A stretch of DNA of 5,316 nucleotides. Source: Deinococcus sp. (GTDB lineage: Bacteria; Deinococcota; Deinococci; Deinococcales; Deinococcaceae). The translations under genes and the position numbers were made by a program. This document shows, piece by piece, positions 1 to 4,489 of the stretch. The DNA lies in the NCBI GenBank assembly GCA_025351205.1, contig JANXWI010000155.1, forward strand, positions 1 through 5,316, in the 5' to 3' direction. How positions within the stretch are numbered: the first letter of the stretch is position 1; every line of letters begins with the position of its first letter. The notes under the pieces are model-generated. The model searched no databases. It was not told where the DNA came from and was given only the letters and a program-made list of their open reading frames with translations.

Positions 1-377
1 CCCTTGCGGATGGCCTCGACGCCCGCGCCGATCAGCTCGACGTTGTACTTGGCAAGCACCCCGCGCTCGTGCAGCTCCATCGCCAGGTTCAGCGCGGTCT
101 GACCGCCCAGGGTGGGCAGCAGGGCGTCGGGCAACTCCTGCGCGATCACCTTCTCGACGAACTCCGGCGTCAGCGGCTCCAGATAGGTGGCGTCGGCCAG
201 CTCGGGGTCGGTCATGATGGTCGCCGGGTTGCTGTTGACCAGCACCACCCGGTAGCCTTCCGCCTTGAGGGCCTTGAGGGCCTGCGTGCCGCTGTAATCG
301 AACTCGGCAGCCTGCCCTATCTGAATAGGACCGCTGCCGAGGATCAGGATGGTGTGTAAGTCAGTGCGCTTGGGCAT
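1..377 (-). CDS. carB: Carbamoyl-phosphate synthase large subunit, N-terminal part (3' end outside the window)
   Basis: CarB uses ammonia delivered by CarA, bicarbonate and two ATP to make carbamoyl phosphate for arginine and pyrimidine synthesis in the cytoplasm. Read on the minus strand, the 125 visible codons start MPKRTDLHTILILGSGPIQI and show the family's N-terminal pre-ATP-grasp signatures: the GSGPIQIGQ loop (residues 14-22), AEFDYSGTQA (24-33), NSNPATIMTDPE (48-59) and LPTLGGQTALN (87-97). The MPKR-type start directly before ILILGSGPI is where family members normally begin, so the ATG at 377 is well supported. Full-length CarB is about 1,000-1,100 residues, so only the first tenth or so is present. 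There is no clear Shine-Dalgarno sequence; the bases just before the ATG read CTCTCTGGA, and a -10-like box lies 11 bases upstream. No frameshift is seen. Confidence 0.97.
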   Translation of the reverse strand, partial: MPKRTDLHTILILGSGPIQIGQAAEFDYSGTQALKALKAEGYRVVLVNSNPATIMTDPELADATYLEPLTPEFVEKVIAQELPDALLPTLGGQTALNLAMELHERGVLAKYNVELIGAGVEAIRK

Positions 378-388
378 TCCAGAGAGCC

Positions 389-394
389 AGTATG
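389..394 (-). promoter_or_regulatory. Possible -10 box for a near-leaderless carB transcript
   Basis: On the minus strand CATACT (4 of 6 matches to TATAAT) ends 11 bases before the carB ATG. This would put the transcription start only a few bases ahead of the start codon, in line with the missing Shine-Dalgarno sequence. There is no convincing -35 box in the G/C tract upstream, so the call is weak. Confidence 0.3.
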
Positions 395-425
395 GCACGC
401 CAGGGCGGGGGAGGGGTGAGGGGCT

Positions 426-439
426 TGTATGGTTATGCA
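426..439. promoter_or_regulatory. ARG-box-like inverted repeat upstream of carB
   Basis: TGTAT-GGTT-ATGCA is an imperfect inverted repeat (4 of 5 arm positions pair) with the 5-4-5 layout of arginine repressor boxes. It is one base from TGCAT-N4-ATGCA, the actinobacterial-style variant of the TGAAT-N4-ATTCA consensus. Its near edge lies 48 bases upstream of the carB ATG and about 31 bases upstream of the candidate -10. It is AT-rich inside a G/C-rich gap and almost touches the stop codon of the next gene. No second box is visible 21 bp away on either side. The resemblance to the box before argG is the main support. Confidence 0.35.
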
Positions 440-441
440 GA

Positions 442-984
442 TTAGAGGCCAAACTCCTGCTGCGCCTGTTTGAAGGTCTGGGCCACCAAGCCGTCCCCTT
501 CAAAATGGTCTGAAAGCCAGGCGAGCGGCTCCGACGCTGCCACATCAATGGCGCTCTGAACAGCCGGAACCAGTTCGGTGGGTATCCAAGCCAGCAGCAG
601 GTAGGGTGTGCTGAACTCTATGACCGGGTCAAGCGACAGAAGGGCAAACCAGCAGTCCCAGGGTGGCAGGTACGCGTCATCAATGACACCACCAGAGACC
701 GGAGTGCCTTCGCCCATCGCAGTGTCCGAGTTTCCAAACACACAGAGGATTCGTCCACGGTGCCGTGAAGCGAAGGGAGTTGAAAGAAGCCGACTGCGGG
801 CTTGGATGACCATTTTGAAAGAGTCGGAATGGAAGACGCCATACAGCCATTCCTCCGGATATTCATCAGGTCTAAGTGCCACACTCCGAAGCGAACTCGC
901 GGGCGCGGCCACGTCCAGCTTCAGGGCGCACCACGCCTGCGCCTCGGCCAGCGCCTGACGGTGGGCATTCCAGTCTTCGGACAT
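442..984 (-). CDS. Hypothetical protein, 180 residues, low GC
   Basis: I do not recognise the family. The protein is acidic, has no signal peptide and no membrane segment, and looks like a soluble cytoplasmic alpha/beta protein. Visible landmarks are a charged N-terminal helix (about residues 1-25), an EEWLYGVFHSDSF stretch (44-56), an aromatic-rich segment IDDAYLPPWDCWFALL (101-116), a hydrophobic strand YLLLAWIP (128-135) and a C-terminal helix ending QQEFGL. The chosen ATG at 984 lies 6 bases after a TACCAT box, which fits a leaderless start; no Shine-Dalgarno sequence is seen. Hand counting gives 95 G+C of 180 (53%) over 721-900, against 42 of 60 (70%) in a sample of argG (4021-4080). That suggests a recently acquired or weakly selected accessory gene. 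It is convergent with nothing, diverges from 1113, and stops 65 bases before the carB start. A solitary immunity-type protein is conceivable, but no toxin gene is in view. Confidence 0.75.
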   Translation of the reverse strand: MSEDWNAHRQALAEAQAWCALKLDVAAPASSLRSVALRPDEYPEEWLYGVFHSDSFKMVIQARSRLLSTPFASRHRGRILCVFGNSDTAMGEGTPVSGGVIDDAYLPPWDCWFALLSLDPVIEFSTPYLLLAWIPTELVPAVQSAIDVAASEPLAWLSDHFEGDGLVAQTFKQAQQEFGL

Positions 985-990
985 GGATAC

Positions 991-996
991 ATGGTA
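991..996 (-). promoter_or_regulatory. -10 box (TACCAT) of a leaderless promoter for the 442-984 gene
   Basis: On the minus strand TACCAT fits TANNNT and ends 6 bases before the ATG at 984, leaving GTATCC between them. Transcription would begin at or next to the A of the start codon. No good -35 hexamer is seen at 16-19 bp. An ATG at 992-990 is out of frame. Confidence 0.5.
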
Positions 997-1100
997 GATC
1001 AGTCCCGACTCGCCCCGATCCAGCTCAGGCCCCCCGCTTCTCGTGCTTTTCCTCTGGTATCTCTTCAGGCTTTCTAAGTGCCAGTGCTGAATAGGCCGCT

Positions 1101-1106
1101 TATACT
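1101..1106 (+). promoter_or_regulatory. -10 box (TATACT) of a leaderless promoter for the 1113 gene
   Basis: TATACT (5 of 6 matches to TATAAT) is followed by six bases, CGCCTC, and then the ATG at 1113. There is no Shine-Dalgarno sequence in this space, so the mRNA probably starts at or beside the ATG. The -35 region is weak (AGTGCC-like). The 128-bp gap from 985 to 1112 thus holds two divergent promoters of the same leaderless type. Confidence 0.6.
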
Positions 1107-1112
1107 CGCCTC

Positions 1113-1586
1113 ATGAAGAAGACCTTGCTCGCCCTGACCGCCCTGACCCTCTCCACCTCAAGTGCCCTGGCGGCCAACTATGTCGGCGGCTCCATCGGCT
1201 CCGGCCTGACGTTTCACTACCAGAGTGACCTGGCCGCCGGTTCGGCCATCCGCTACGGCCTGAACCTCTCGGCCCTGGGATTCAACTTTAACCAGCTCTC
1301 GGTGGGCGGCGGTGTGGACTACCTCAACAGCTTCAGCGCTGGCAACGCCAACCTGGGCGGCCTGAACCCCTATTACGGCTTCGGCCTCGACGCGGGCGTG
1401 GCTCTGGGCAGCGTGACGGGCGTGTCCGTGTACCCGCACGTGCTGGGCGGCCTGAGCTTCAACGTCAGCGCGCCCCTGAGCGTGTTCGCGGAGCTGAACG
1501 CCGGACCGAACATCAGCATCGGGACCAACACCGATGTCAGCTTCGGCTACGGCGCGCGCCTCGGCCTGAACTACCGCCTGCCCTGA
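1113..1586 (+). CDS. Small secreted beta-rich protein, probable outer-membrane beta-barrel
   Basis: The 157-residue product begins MKKTLLALTALTLSTSSALA, a classical Sec signal peptide with a KK n-region, a hydrophobic core and an ALA cleavage site, probably cut after residue 20. The mature 137 residues alternate polar and nonpolar positions in seven or eight strand-like stretches separated by Gly/Asn/Ser turns: about residues 23-35, 46-59, 61-71, 86-98, 104-116, 121-134 and 141-155. This size and pattern fit a small eight-stranded barrel of the OmpA/OmpW-like fold class. It ends LGLNYRLP and so lacks the usual terminal Phe of proteobacterial porins; Deinococcus envelopes differ, so this is not decisive. 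It has its own promoter and is followed by a strong terminator, so it is monocistronic. The exact family and role are unknown; a soluble periplasmic beta-protein is the alternative. Confidence 0.85.
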   Translation: MKKTLLALTALTLSTSSALAANYVGGSIGSGLTFHYQSDLAAGSAIRYGLNLSALGFNFNQLSVGGGVDYLNSFSAGNANLGGLNPYYGFGLDAGVALGSVTGVSVYPHVLGGLSFNVSAPLSVFAELNAGPNISIGTNTDVSFGYGARLGLNYRLP

Positions 1587-1604
1587 TCTCCACTCTTTGA
1601 GCTG

Positions 1605-1641
1605 ACCGCCCTGGCCTTCCGGCTGGGGCGGTTTTTGGTTT
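1605..1641 (+). terminator. Intrinsic terminator after the beta-barrel gene
   Basis: The arm ACCGCCCTGGCC (1605-1616) pairs with GGCTGGGGCGGT (1621-1632) in a 12-bp stem that includes two G-T pairs, closed by a TTCC loop. It is followed by a T-rich tail, TTTTTGGTTT. The stem starts 18 bases after the stop codon at 1584-1586. Confidence 0.85.
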
Positions 1642-1683
1642 GTCATGGCGATCAACACACCGTCAACCGATCTGACAGGATTT

Positions 1684-1759
1684 TCCCCCCTTTCACCTTG
1701 TGGCAGAGGGACCTCGTGCAGCGACTGGTACAGACGCTTGCGGAGGGGGTGAGGGGGAA
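1684..1759. repeat. Possible dispersed intergenic repeat with a long imperfect stem
   Basis: A run TCCCCCC-TTTCACC (1684-1697) can pair with GGTGAGGGGGA (1748-1758), leaving one or two small bulges. TGCAGCG (about 1717-1723) and CGCTTGC (about 1735-1741) can form a shorter imperfect stem inside it. Read on the minus strand, the spurious translation contains HPLRKRLYQSLHEVPLPQGERG. The LPQGERG-type peptide is a familiar artefact of dispersed C/G-rich intergenic repeats in bacterial genomes. A related 13-base motif, GAGGGGTGAGGGG, occurs at 411-423 upstream of carB. Copy number cannot be judged from one window. Confidence 0.4.
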
Positions 1760-1826
1760 CGCGGGCCGAGTACCACAGGACGTCTGACCAGATCCCCCCG
1801 CCGTTCGCCTGACGCTGGACTGGCCA

Positions 1827-1854
1827 GACGCAATTGTCCGGACGCAATTGTCCA
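1827..1854. repeat. Tandem repeat, 2 x 14 bp (GACGCAATTGTCC + 1)
   Basis: GACGCAATTGTCCG (1827-1840) is followed directly by GACGCAATTGTCCA (1841-1854), identical at 13 of 14 positions. A degenerate third start, GACGCC, follows at 1855, and GACGCTGG lies upstream at 1811. Each unit carries the palindrome CAATTG, and the junction GTCCGGAC (1836-1843) is also palindromic. It sits 46-73 bases before the aminotransferase ATG, where it could be an operator or a simple slippage product. Confidence 0.75.
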
Positions 1855-1893
1855 GACGCCTGACTTGCCTGCGTCCCTGTTCCGGCCCACAGT

Positions 1894-1897
1894 GAGG
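1894..1897 (+). promoter_or_regulatory. Short Shine-Dalgarno (GAGG) for the aminotransferase
   Basis: GAGG ends only 2 bases before the ATG at 1900 (GAGGACATG), closer than usual. It is the only start signal for this gene. The next in-frame ATG, at 1987, would remove part of the conserved N-terminal segment. Confidence 0.45.
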
Positions 1898-1899
1898 AC

Positions 1900-3051
1900 A
1901 TGAACAGCGAGGTCGTGCCCGCCCAGCTTCAGCCGCGTCGGCTGCATTCGCGTTCTGCCCTGGCCGCCGAGAGCATCTTCTCGGTCATGAGCCGTCTGGC
2001 CACCCGTCACGGGGCGGTCAATCTGGGCCAGGGCTTCCCGGCGGGGTCGCCGCCCACGCTGTTGCTGGACGCCCTGAAGGCGCAGGCAGGCACGGCAGAC
2101 CAGTACACCGCTCCCGCCGGGCTGCCAGCGCTGCGTGAGGCGCTGGCCCTGGATCTGAACGTGACCGCCGAACAGATCACCGTGACCTGTGGGGCCACCG
2201 AGGCGCTGCACACGCTGGCCGACGCCCTTTACGGTGTAGGCGAGGAGGTGCTGATGTTCGGGCCGGTCTTCGACATCTACCGGCCCCAGGCACTGCTCAG
2301 CGGCGCGGTCCCGGTGCTGTGCCCGATGGCCCTGACGCCGGAGGGCTGGACGCCCGATCTGGACGCCCTGGAACGGCTCGTCACGCCCCGGACCCGCGCC
2401 CTGCTCGTCAACAACCCGCACAACCCCAGCGGGCACGTCTTCACGCGCGCCGAGCTGGAACGAATCGTGGGACTGGCCCGGCAGCACGACCTGTGGATCA
2501 TTGCCGACGAGGTCTACGACGAGCTGTATTTCGGCGAGGCCCCGGTTCCGCTCAGGGAGCTGGCCCCCGAACGCACCTTCACGGTGGGAAGTGCGGGCAA
2601 GCGGCTGGAGGCGACGGGCTGGCGGGTGGGCTGGATCGTGGCCCCGCTGGACATGGCCGTACAGGTCACAGGGCTGCACCAATGGGCCACCTTCTGCGCC
2701 CCGGCGCCACTCCAGTCGGCGGTGGCGACAGCGTTGCCGCTGGCCCGTGAGAGCGGATTTTACGAGGACCTTCGGCGCAGCTACGGCGCACGGATGCGGC
2801 TGCTGGCCAGTGGCCTGCGCTCGCTGGGGTTGGAGGTGCAGACGCCGGGCGGCAGCTACTTCCTGACCGCGCTGGCCCCCGGCCTCGACACGTTGCACAT
2901 GGTAGAACACGGCGGCGTGGCGGTCATTCCCGGCAGCGCTTTTTATACGGCGGGCACGGCCCCGGAGGGCCTGATCCGGCTGGCCTTCTGCAAGCCCGCA
3001 CGCGACCTGCTGCGGGCGCTGGAACGGCTGGAAATCTACCTGAACACCTGA
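1900..3051 (+). CDS. Class I/II PLP-dependent aminotransferase (glutamine/methionine/kynurenine-type)
   Basis: A 383-residue fold-type I aminotransferase, normal length for the family, that moves an amino group between an amino acid and a 2-oxo acid in the cytoplasm. Visible landmarks are VNLGQGFP (40-47), the DQYTAPAGLPALREAL segment (67-82) and NNPHNPSG (171-178) with the PLP-contacting Asn175. IADEVYDELY (201-210) carries Asp203, which holds the pyridine nitrogen, and Tyr206. The Schiff-base lysine is Lys234 in VGSAGKRLEATGWRVGW, and Arg360 in GLIRLAFCKP should bind the substrate carboxylate. The GSAGK...ATGW(R/K)VGW form resembles kynurenine/glutamine transaminase K and YbdL-like methionine aminotransferases more than aspartate aminotransferase proper. 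Substrate cannot be settled from sequence alone. All catalytic residues are present. The gene seems to be transcribed alone: a 210-base regulatory gap separates it from argG. No clear terminator follows it. Confidence 0.93.
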   Translation: MNSEVVPAQLQPRRLHSRSALAAESIFSVMSRLATRHGAVNLGQGFPAGSPPTLLLDALKAQAGTADQYTAPAGLPALREALALDLNVTAEQITVTCGATEALHTLADALYGVGEEVLMFGPVFDIYRPQALLSGAVPVLCPMALTPEGWTPDLDALERLVTPRTRALLVNNPHNPSGHVFTRAELERIVGLARQHDLWIIADEVYDELYFGEAPVPLRELAPERTFTVGSAGKRLEATGWRVGWIVAPLDMAVQVTGLHQWATFCAPAPLQSAVATALPLARESGFYEDLRRSYGARMRLLASGLRSLGLEVQTPGGSYFLTALAPGLDTLHMVEHGGVAVIPGSAFYTAGTAPEGLIRLAFCKPARDLLRALERLEIYLNT

Positions 3052-3073
3052 ACGGGGCCTGGATGCCGCGTGC

Positions 3074-3103
3074 TTGCATAGCTATGCGAAACCGGCGTAT
3101 ATT
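3074..3103 (+). promoter_or_regulatory. Putative argG promoter (TTGCAT - 18 bp - TATATT)
   Basis: TATATT (3098-3103) matches TATAAT at 5 of 6 positions. A partial -35, TTGCAT (3074-3079, 3 of 6), sits 18 bp upstream. The predicted start of transcription is about 3110, giving a leader of roughly 150 nt before argG. The -35 falls on the first ARG-box-like repeat and the -10 on the second, so a bound repressor would block RNA polymerase. A in-frame ATG follows 10 bases after the -10 box. Confidence 0.6.
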
Positions 3104-3109
3104 CATTCA
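3075..3109. promoter_or_regulatory. Tandem ARG-box-like operators, centres 21 bp apart
   Basis: Box 1, TGCAT-AGCT-ATGCG (3075-3088), contains the perfect 12-bp palindrome GCATAGCTATGC (3076-3087). Box 2, CGTAT-ATTC-ATTCA (3096-3109), has a perfect right half (ATTCA) and 3 of 5 matches in the left half against TGCAT or TGAAT. ArgR hexamers classically bind two 18-bp boxes separated by 3 bp, that is 21 bp centre to centre. Here the centres are 3081.5 and 3102.5, exactly that spacing. Arginine-bound ArgR represses arginine synthesis genes, and argG is a usual target. Box 2 taken alone is weak. Confidence 0.55.
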
Positions 3110-3113
3110 ACAA

Positions 3114-3140
3114 ATGCAGTCCCTGTCCCTCCGACGCTAG
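3114..3140 (+). CDS. Putative arginine leader peptide MQSLSLRR upstream of argG
   Basis: An eight-codon reading frame, ATG CAG TCC CTG TCC CTC CGA CGC, ends at TAG (3138-3140). Two consecutive arginine codons stand directly before the stop, the arrangement typical of amino-acid-sensing leader peptides. The ATG is 10 bases after the TATATT box, so the transcript would carry only about 3-4 untranslated bases; leaderless or near-leaderless starts are normal in this group. The following RNA can fold into a hairpin that begins inside the frame, so a ribosome paused on CGA CGC would disturb it. The pathway match (Arg codons before an arginine gene) is the main support. Eight codons is short enough to arise by chance, and translation is unproven. 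Confidence 0.5.
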   Translation: MQSLSLRR

Positions 3141-3190
3141 AGCACGCCTGATTCCTTACGGAAAACAGGCGGCGCTGACGTGCTGGAGGG
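3127..3190 (+). promoter_or_regulatory. Structured argG leader RNA, candidate attenuation element
   Basis: CCCTCC (3127-3132) pairs with GGAGGG (3185-3190). AGCA (3141-3144) pairs with TGCT (3181-3184), directly abutting it. CGCCTG (3145-3150) pairs with CAGGCG (3166-3171), topped by TTCC/GGAA (3152-3155 with 3160-3163) and a TTAC loop. The arginine codons (3132-3137) lie at the edge of an 8-base bulge in the outer stem. No T-run follows, so this is not an intrinsic terminator; control, if real, would act on translation, Rho access or RNA stability. A further weak pairing of CCTGT (3122-3126) with ACAGG (3244-3248) could reach the argG ribosome-binding site. Confidence 0.4.
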
Positions 3191-3245
3191 CTGTTGCTGT
3201 CAGGCAGCTGGCGTCATCCAGGCAATTCGCATCAGCACTGTTCAC

Positions 3246-3252
3246 AGGAGAG
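3246..3252 (+). promoter_or_regulatory. Shine-Dalgarno of argG (AGGAGAG)
   Basis: AGGAG (3246-3250) ends 11 bases before the argG ATG at 3262; counting the full AGGAGAG, the gap is 9. The start is fixed by the protein, since MSDKQKIVLAYSGG is the expected N-terminus of the family. A second ATG at 3254 begins only a three-codon frame. Confidence 0.75.
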
Positions 3253-3261
3253 AATGACCTT

Positions 3262-4488
3262 ATGAGCGACAAGCAGAAAATCGTGCTGGCCTACTCGGGC
3301 GGCCTGGACACCAGCATTATCCTGAAGTGGCTCCAGACCGAGCGCAATTACGACGTGGTGTGCTTCACCGCCGATCTGGGCCAGGGTGACGAGGTGGAAG
3401 AGGCCCGCGTCAAGGCCCTGAACACCGGCGCGGTGGCCGCCTACGCGCTGGACCTGAAAGAAGAATTCGTGCGCGACTACGTGTTCCCGATGTTCCGCAG
3501 CGCCGCTCTGTACGAGGGCTATTACCTGCTGGGCACCAGCATCGCCCGCCCGCTGATTGCCAGGAAGATGGTCGAGATTGCCGAGCGTGAGGGCGCGGTG
3601 GCCGTGTCACACGGAGCCACCGGCAAGGGCAACGATCAGGTGAGATTCGAGATGACCGCCTACGCCCTGAACCCAGACATCGTGACGGTGGCCCCCTGGC
3701 GCGACTGGGACTTTCAGGGCCGCGCCGACCTGGAGGCTTTTGCGCTGGAACACGGCATCCCGGTGCCCACCACCAAGAAGGACCCCTGGAGCACCGACGC
3801 CAACATGCTGCACATTTCTTACGAGGGCGGCATTCTGGAAGATCCCTGGACCGAGCCGCCCGCGCACATGTTCAAACTGACGGTGGACCCACAGGAAGCG
3901 CCAGATGAGCCGGAGTACGTGGAAATCGAGTTCGAGGCCGGGAATCCTGTCGCCATAGGCGGCGAGAAGCTGTCGCCCGCAGCACTCCTGACCAGGGCCA
4001 ACCAGCTGGCCGGGAAGCACGGCGTGGGCCGCCTGGACCTCGTGGAGAACCGCTTCGTGGGCATGAAGTCTCGCGGCGTGTACGAGACGCCCGGCGGCAC
4101 GCTGCTGTACCACGCCCGCCGCGCCGTGGAGAGCCTGACGCTGGACCGTGAAGTGCTGCACCAGCGCGACGCCCTGGCTCCCAAGTACGCCGAACTGGTG
4201 TACAACGGCTTCTGGTTCGCCCCGGAGCGCGAGGCCTTGCAGGTGTACTTCGACCATGTGGCGGCCAGCGTGACCGGCACGGCGCGCATGAAGCTGTACA
4301 GAGGCAGTGCCACGGTGGTGGGCCGCAAGGCTCCGGCCAGCCTGTACGACAAGGACCTCGTGAGCTTCGAGGCGGGCGGCGACTACAACCAGCACGACGC
4401 GGGCGCGTTCATCAAGCTGAGTGCCCTCAGGATGCGGGTGCAGGCGCGGGTGAAGGCGAAAGCTGAGAAGCAACCCCAGGAGGTCTGA
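3262..4488 (+). CDS. argG: Argininosuccinate synthase
   Basis: ArgG joins citrulline and aspartate with ATP cleavage to AMP and pyrophosphate, giving argininosuccinate, the penultimate step of arginine synthesis; it works as a cytoplasmic homotetramer. The 408-residue length is normal. The N-type ATP-pyrophosphatase P-loop AYSGGLDTS is at residues 10-18 and the second family signature GATGKGNDQVRF at 118-129. ADLGQGDEVEEA (37-48) belongs to the nucleotide-binding domain. The synthetase/multimerisation domain follows from about residue 170, with STDANMLHISYEGGILEDPW (177-196), ENRFVGMKSRGVYETPGG (262-279) and the C-terminal helix. The form resembles Thermus/Deinococcus-type enzymes. It probably heads an operon: the next gene starts one base after its stop and uses a ribosome-binding site lying inside the last argG codons. 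Confidence 0.98.
   Translation: MSDKQKIVLAYSGGLDTSIILKWLQTERNYDVVCFTADLGQGDEVEEARVKALNTGAVAAYALDLKEEFVRDYVFPMFRSAALYEGYYLLGTSIARPLIARKMVEIAEREGAVAVSHGATGKGNDQVRFEMTAYALNPDIVTVAPWRDWDFQGRADLEAFALEHGIPVPTTKKDPWSTDANMLHISYEGGILEDPWTEPPAHMFKLTVDPQEAPDEPEYVEIEFEAGNPVAIGGEKLSPAALLTRANQLAGKHGVGRLDLVENRFVGMKSRGVYETPGGTLLYHARRAVESLTLDREVLHQRDALAPKYAELVYNGFWFAPEREALQVYFDHVAASVTGTARMKLYRGSATVVGRKAPASLYDKDLVSFEAGGDYNQHDAGAFIKLSALRMRVQARVKAKAEKQPQEV
4478..4483 (+). promoter_or_regulatory. Shine-Dalgarno (AGGAGG) inside the end of argG
   Basis: AGGAGG, followed by T, is a perfect anti-16S match and ends 6 bases before the GTG at 4490. It decides the GTG start and ties translation of the DinB-like gene to argG, because ribosomes ending at 4488 are delivered next to it. 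Confidence 0.85.
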
Positions 4489-4489
4489 G

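Larger units (their letters stand above)
1587..1899. other. Non-coding stretch of 313 bases
   Basis: Between the two genes I see a terminator at its start, a G/C-skewed foldable segment (1684-1759), a 14-bp tandem repeat (1827-1854) and a short GAGG ribosome-binding site at its end. No promoter with a good -10 is visible for the aminotransferase. A reading frame opened by GTG at 1700 runs into the aminotransferase start, but its Arg/Gly/Pro-rich translation looks non-coding. Confidence 0.6.

Noticed and set aside
69..359. 96-codon plus-strand frame at the window start
   Set aside because: It is antisense to carB, whose protein is unmistakable.
608..958. Plus-strand frames overlapping the 442-984 gene (608-958, 802-1077, 876-1094)
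   Set aside because: The minus-strand frame is longer, has a promoter-like box at the right distance and a protein-like sequence. The alternatives lack start signals. Because the gene family is unknown, this is a weaker rejection than the others.
1158..1901. 247-codon minus-strand frame across the beta-barrel gene and the gap
   Set aside because: It runs through the terminator and the repeat-like segment, and its translation contains the repeat artefact LPQGERG. The opposite strand has a signal peptide and promoter.
1700..1903. 67-codon GTG frame ending in an ATGA overlap with the aminotransferase
   Set aside because: The overlap looks operon-like, but there is no ribosome-binding site, and the Arg/Gly/Pro/Thr-rich product spans the foldable repeat and the tandem repeat.
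1693..2910. Long minus-strand reading frame (405 codons) opposite the aminotransferase
   Set aside because: It is a GC-driven shadow: the plus strand has complete family motifs, and the antisense translation is a low-complexity Gln/Gly/Arg/His mix with no recognisable domain.
3145..3171. Intrinsic terminator in the argG leader
   Set aside because: The hairpin is good, but no T-run follows it, so it cannot be a standard intrinsic terminator.
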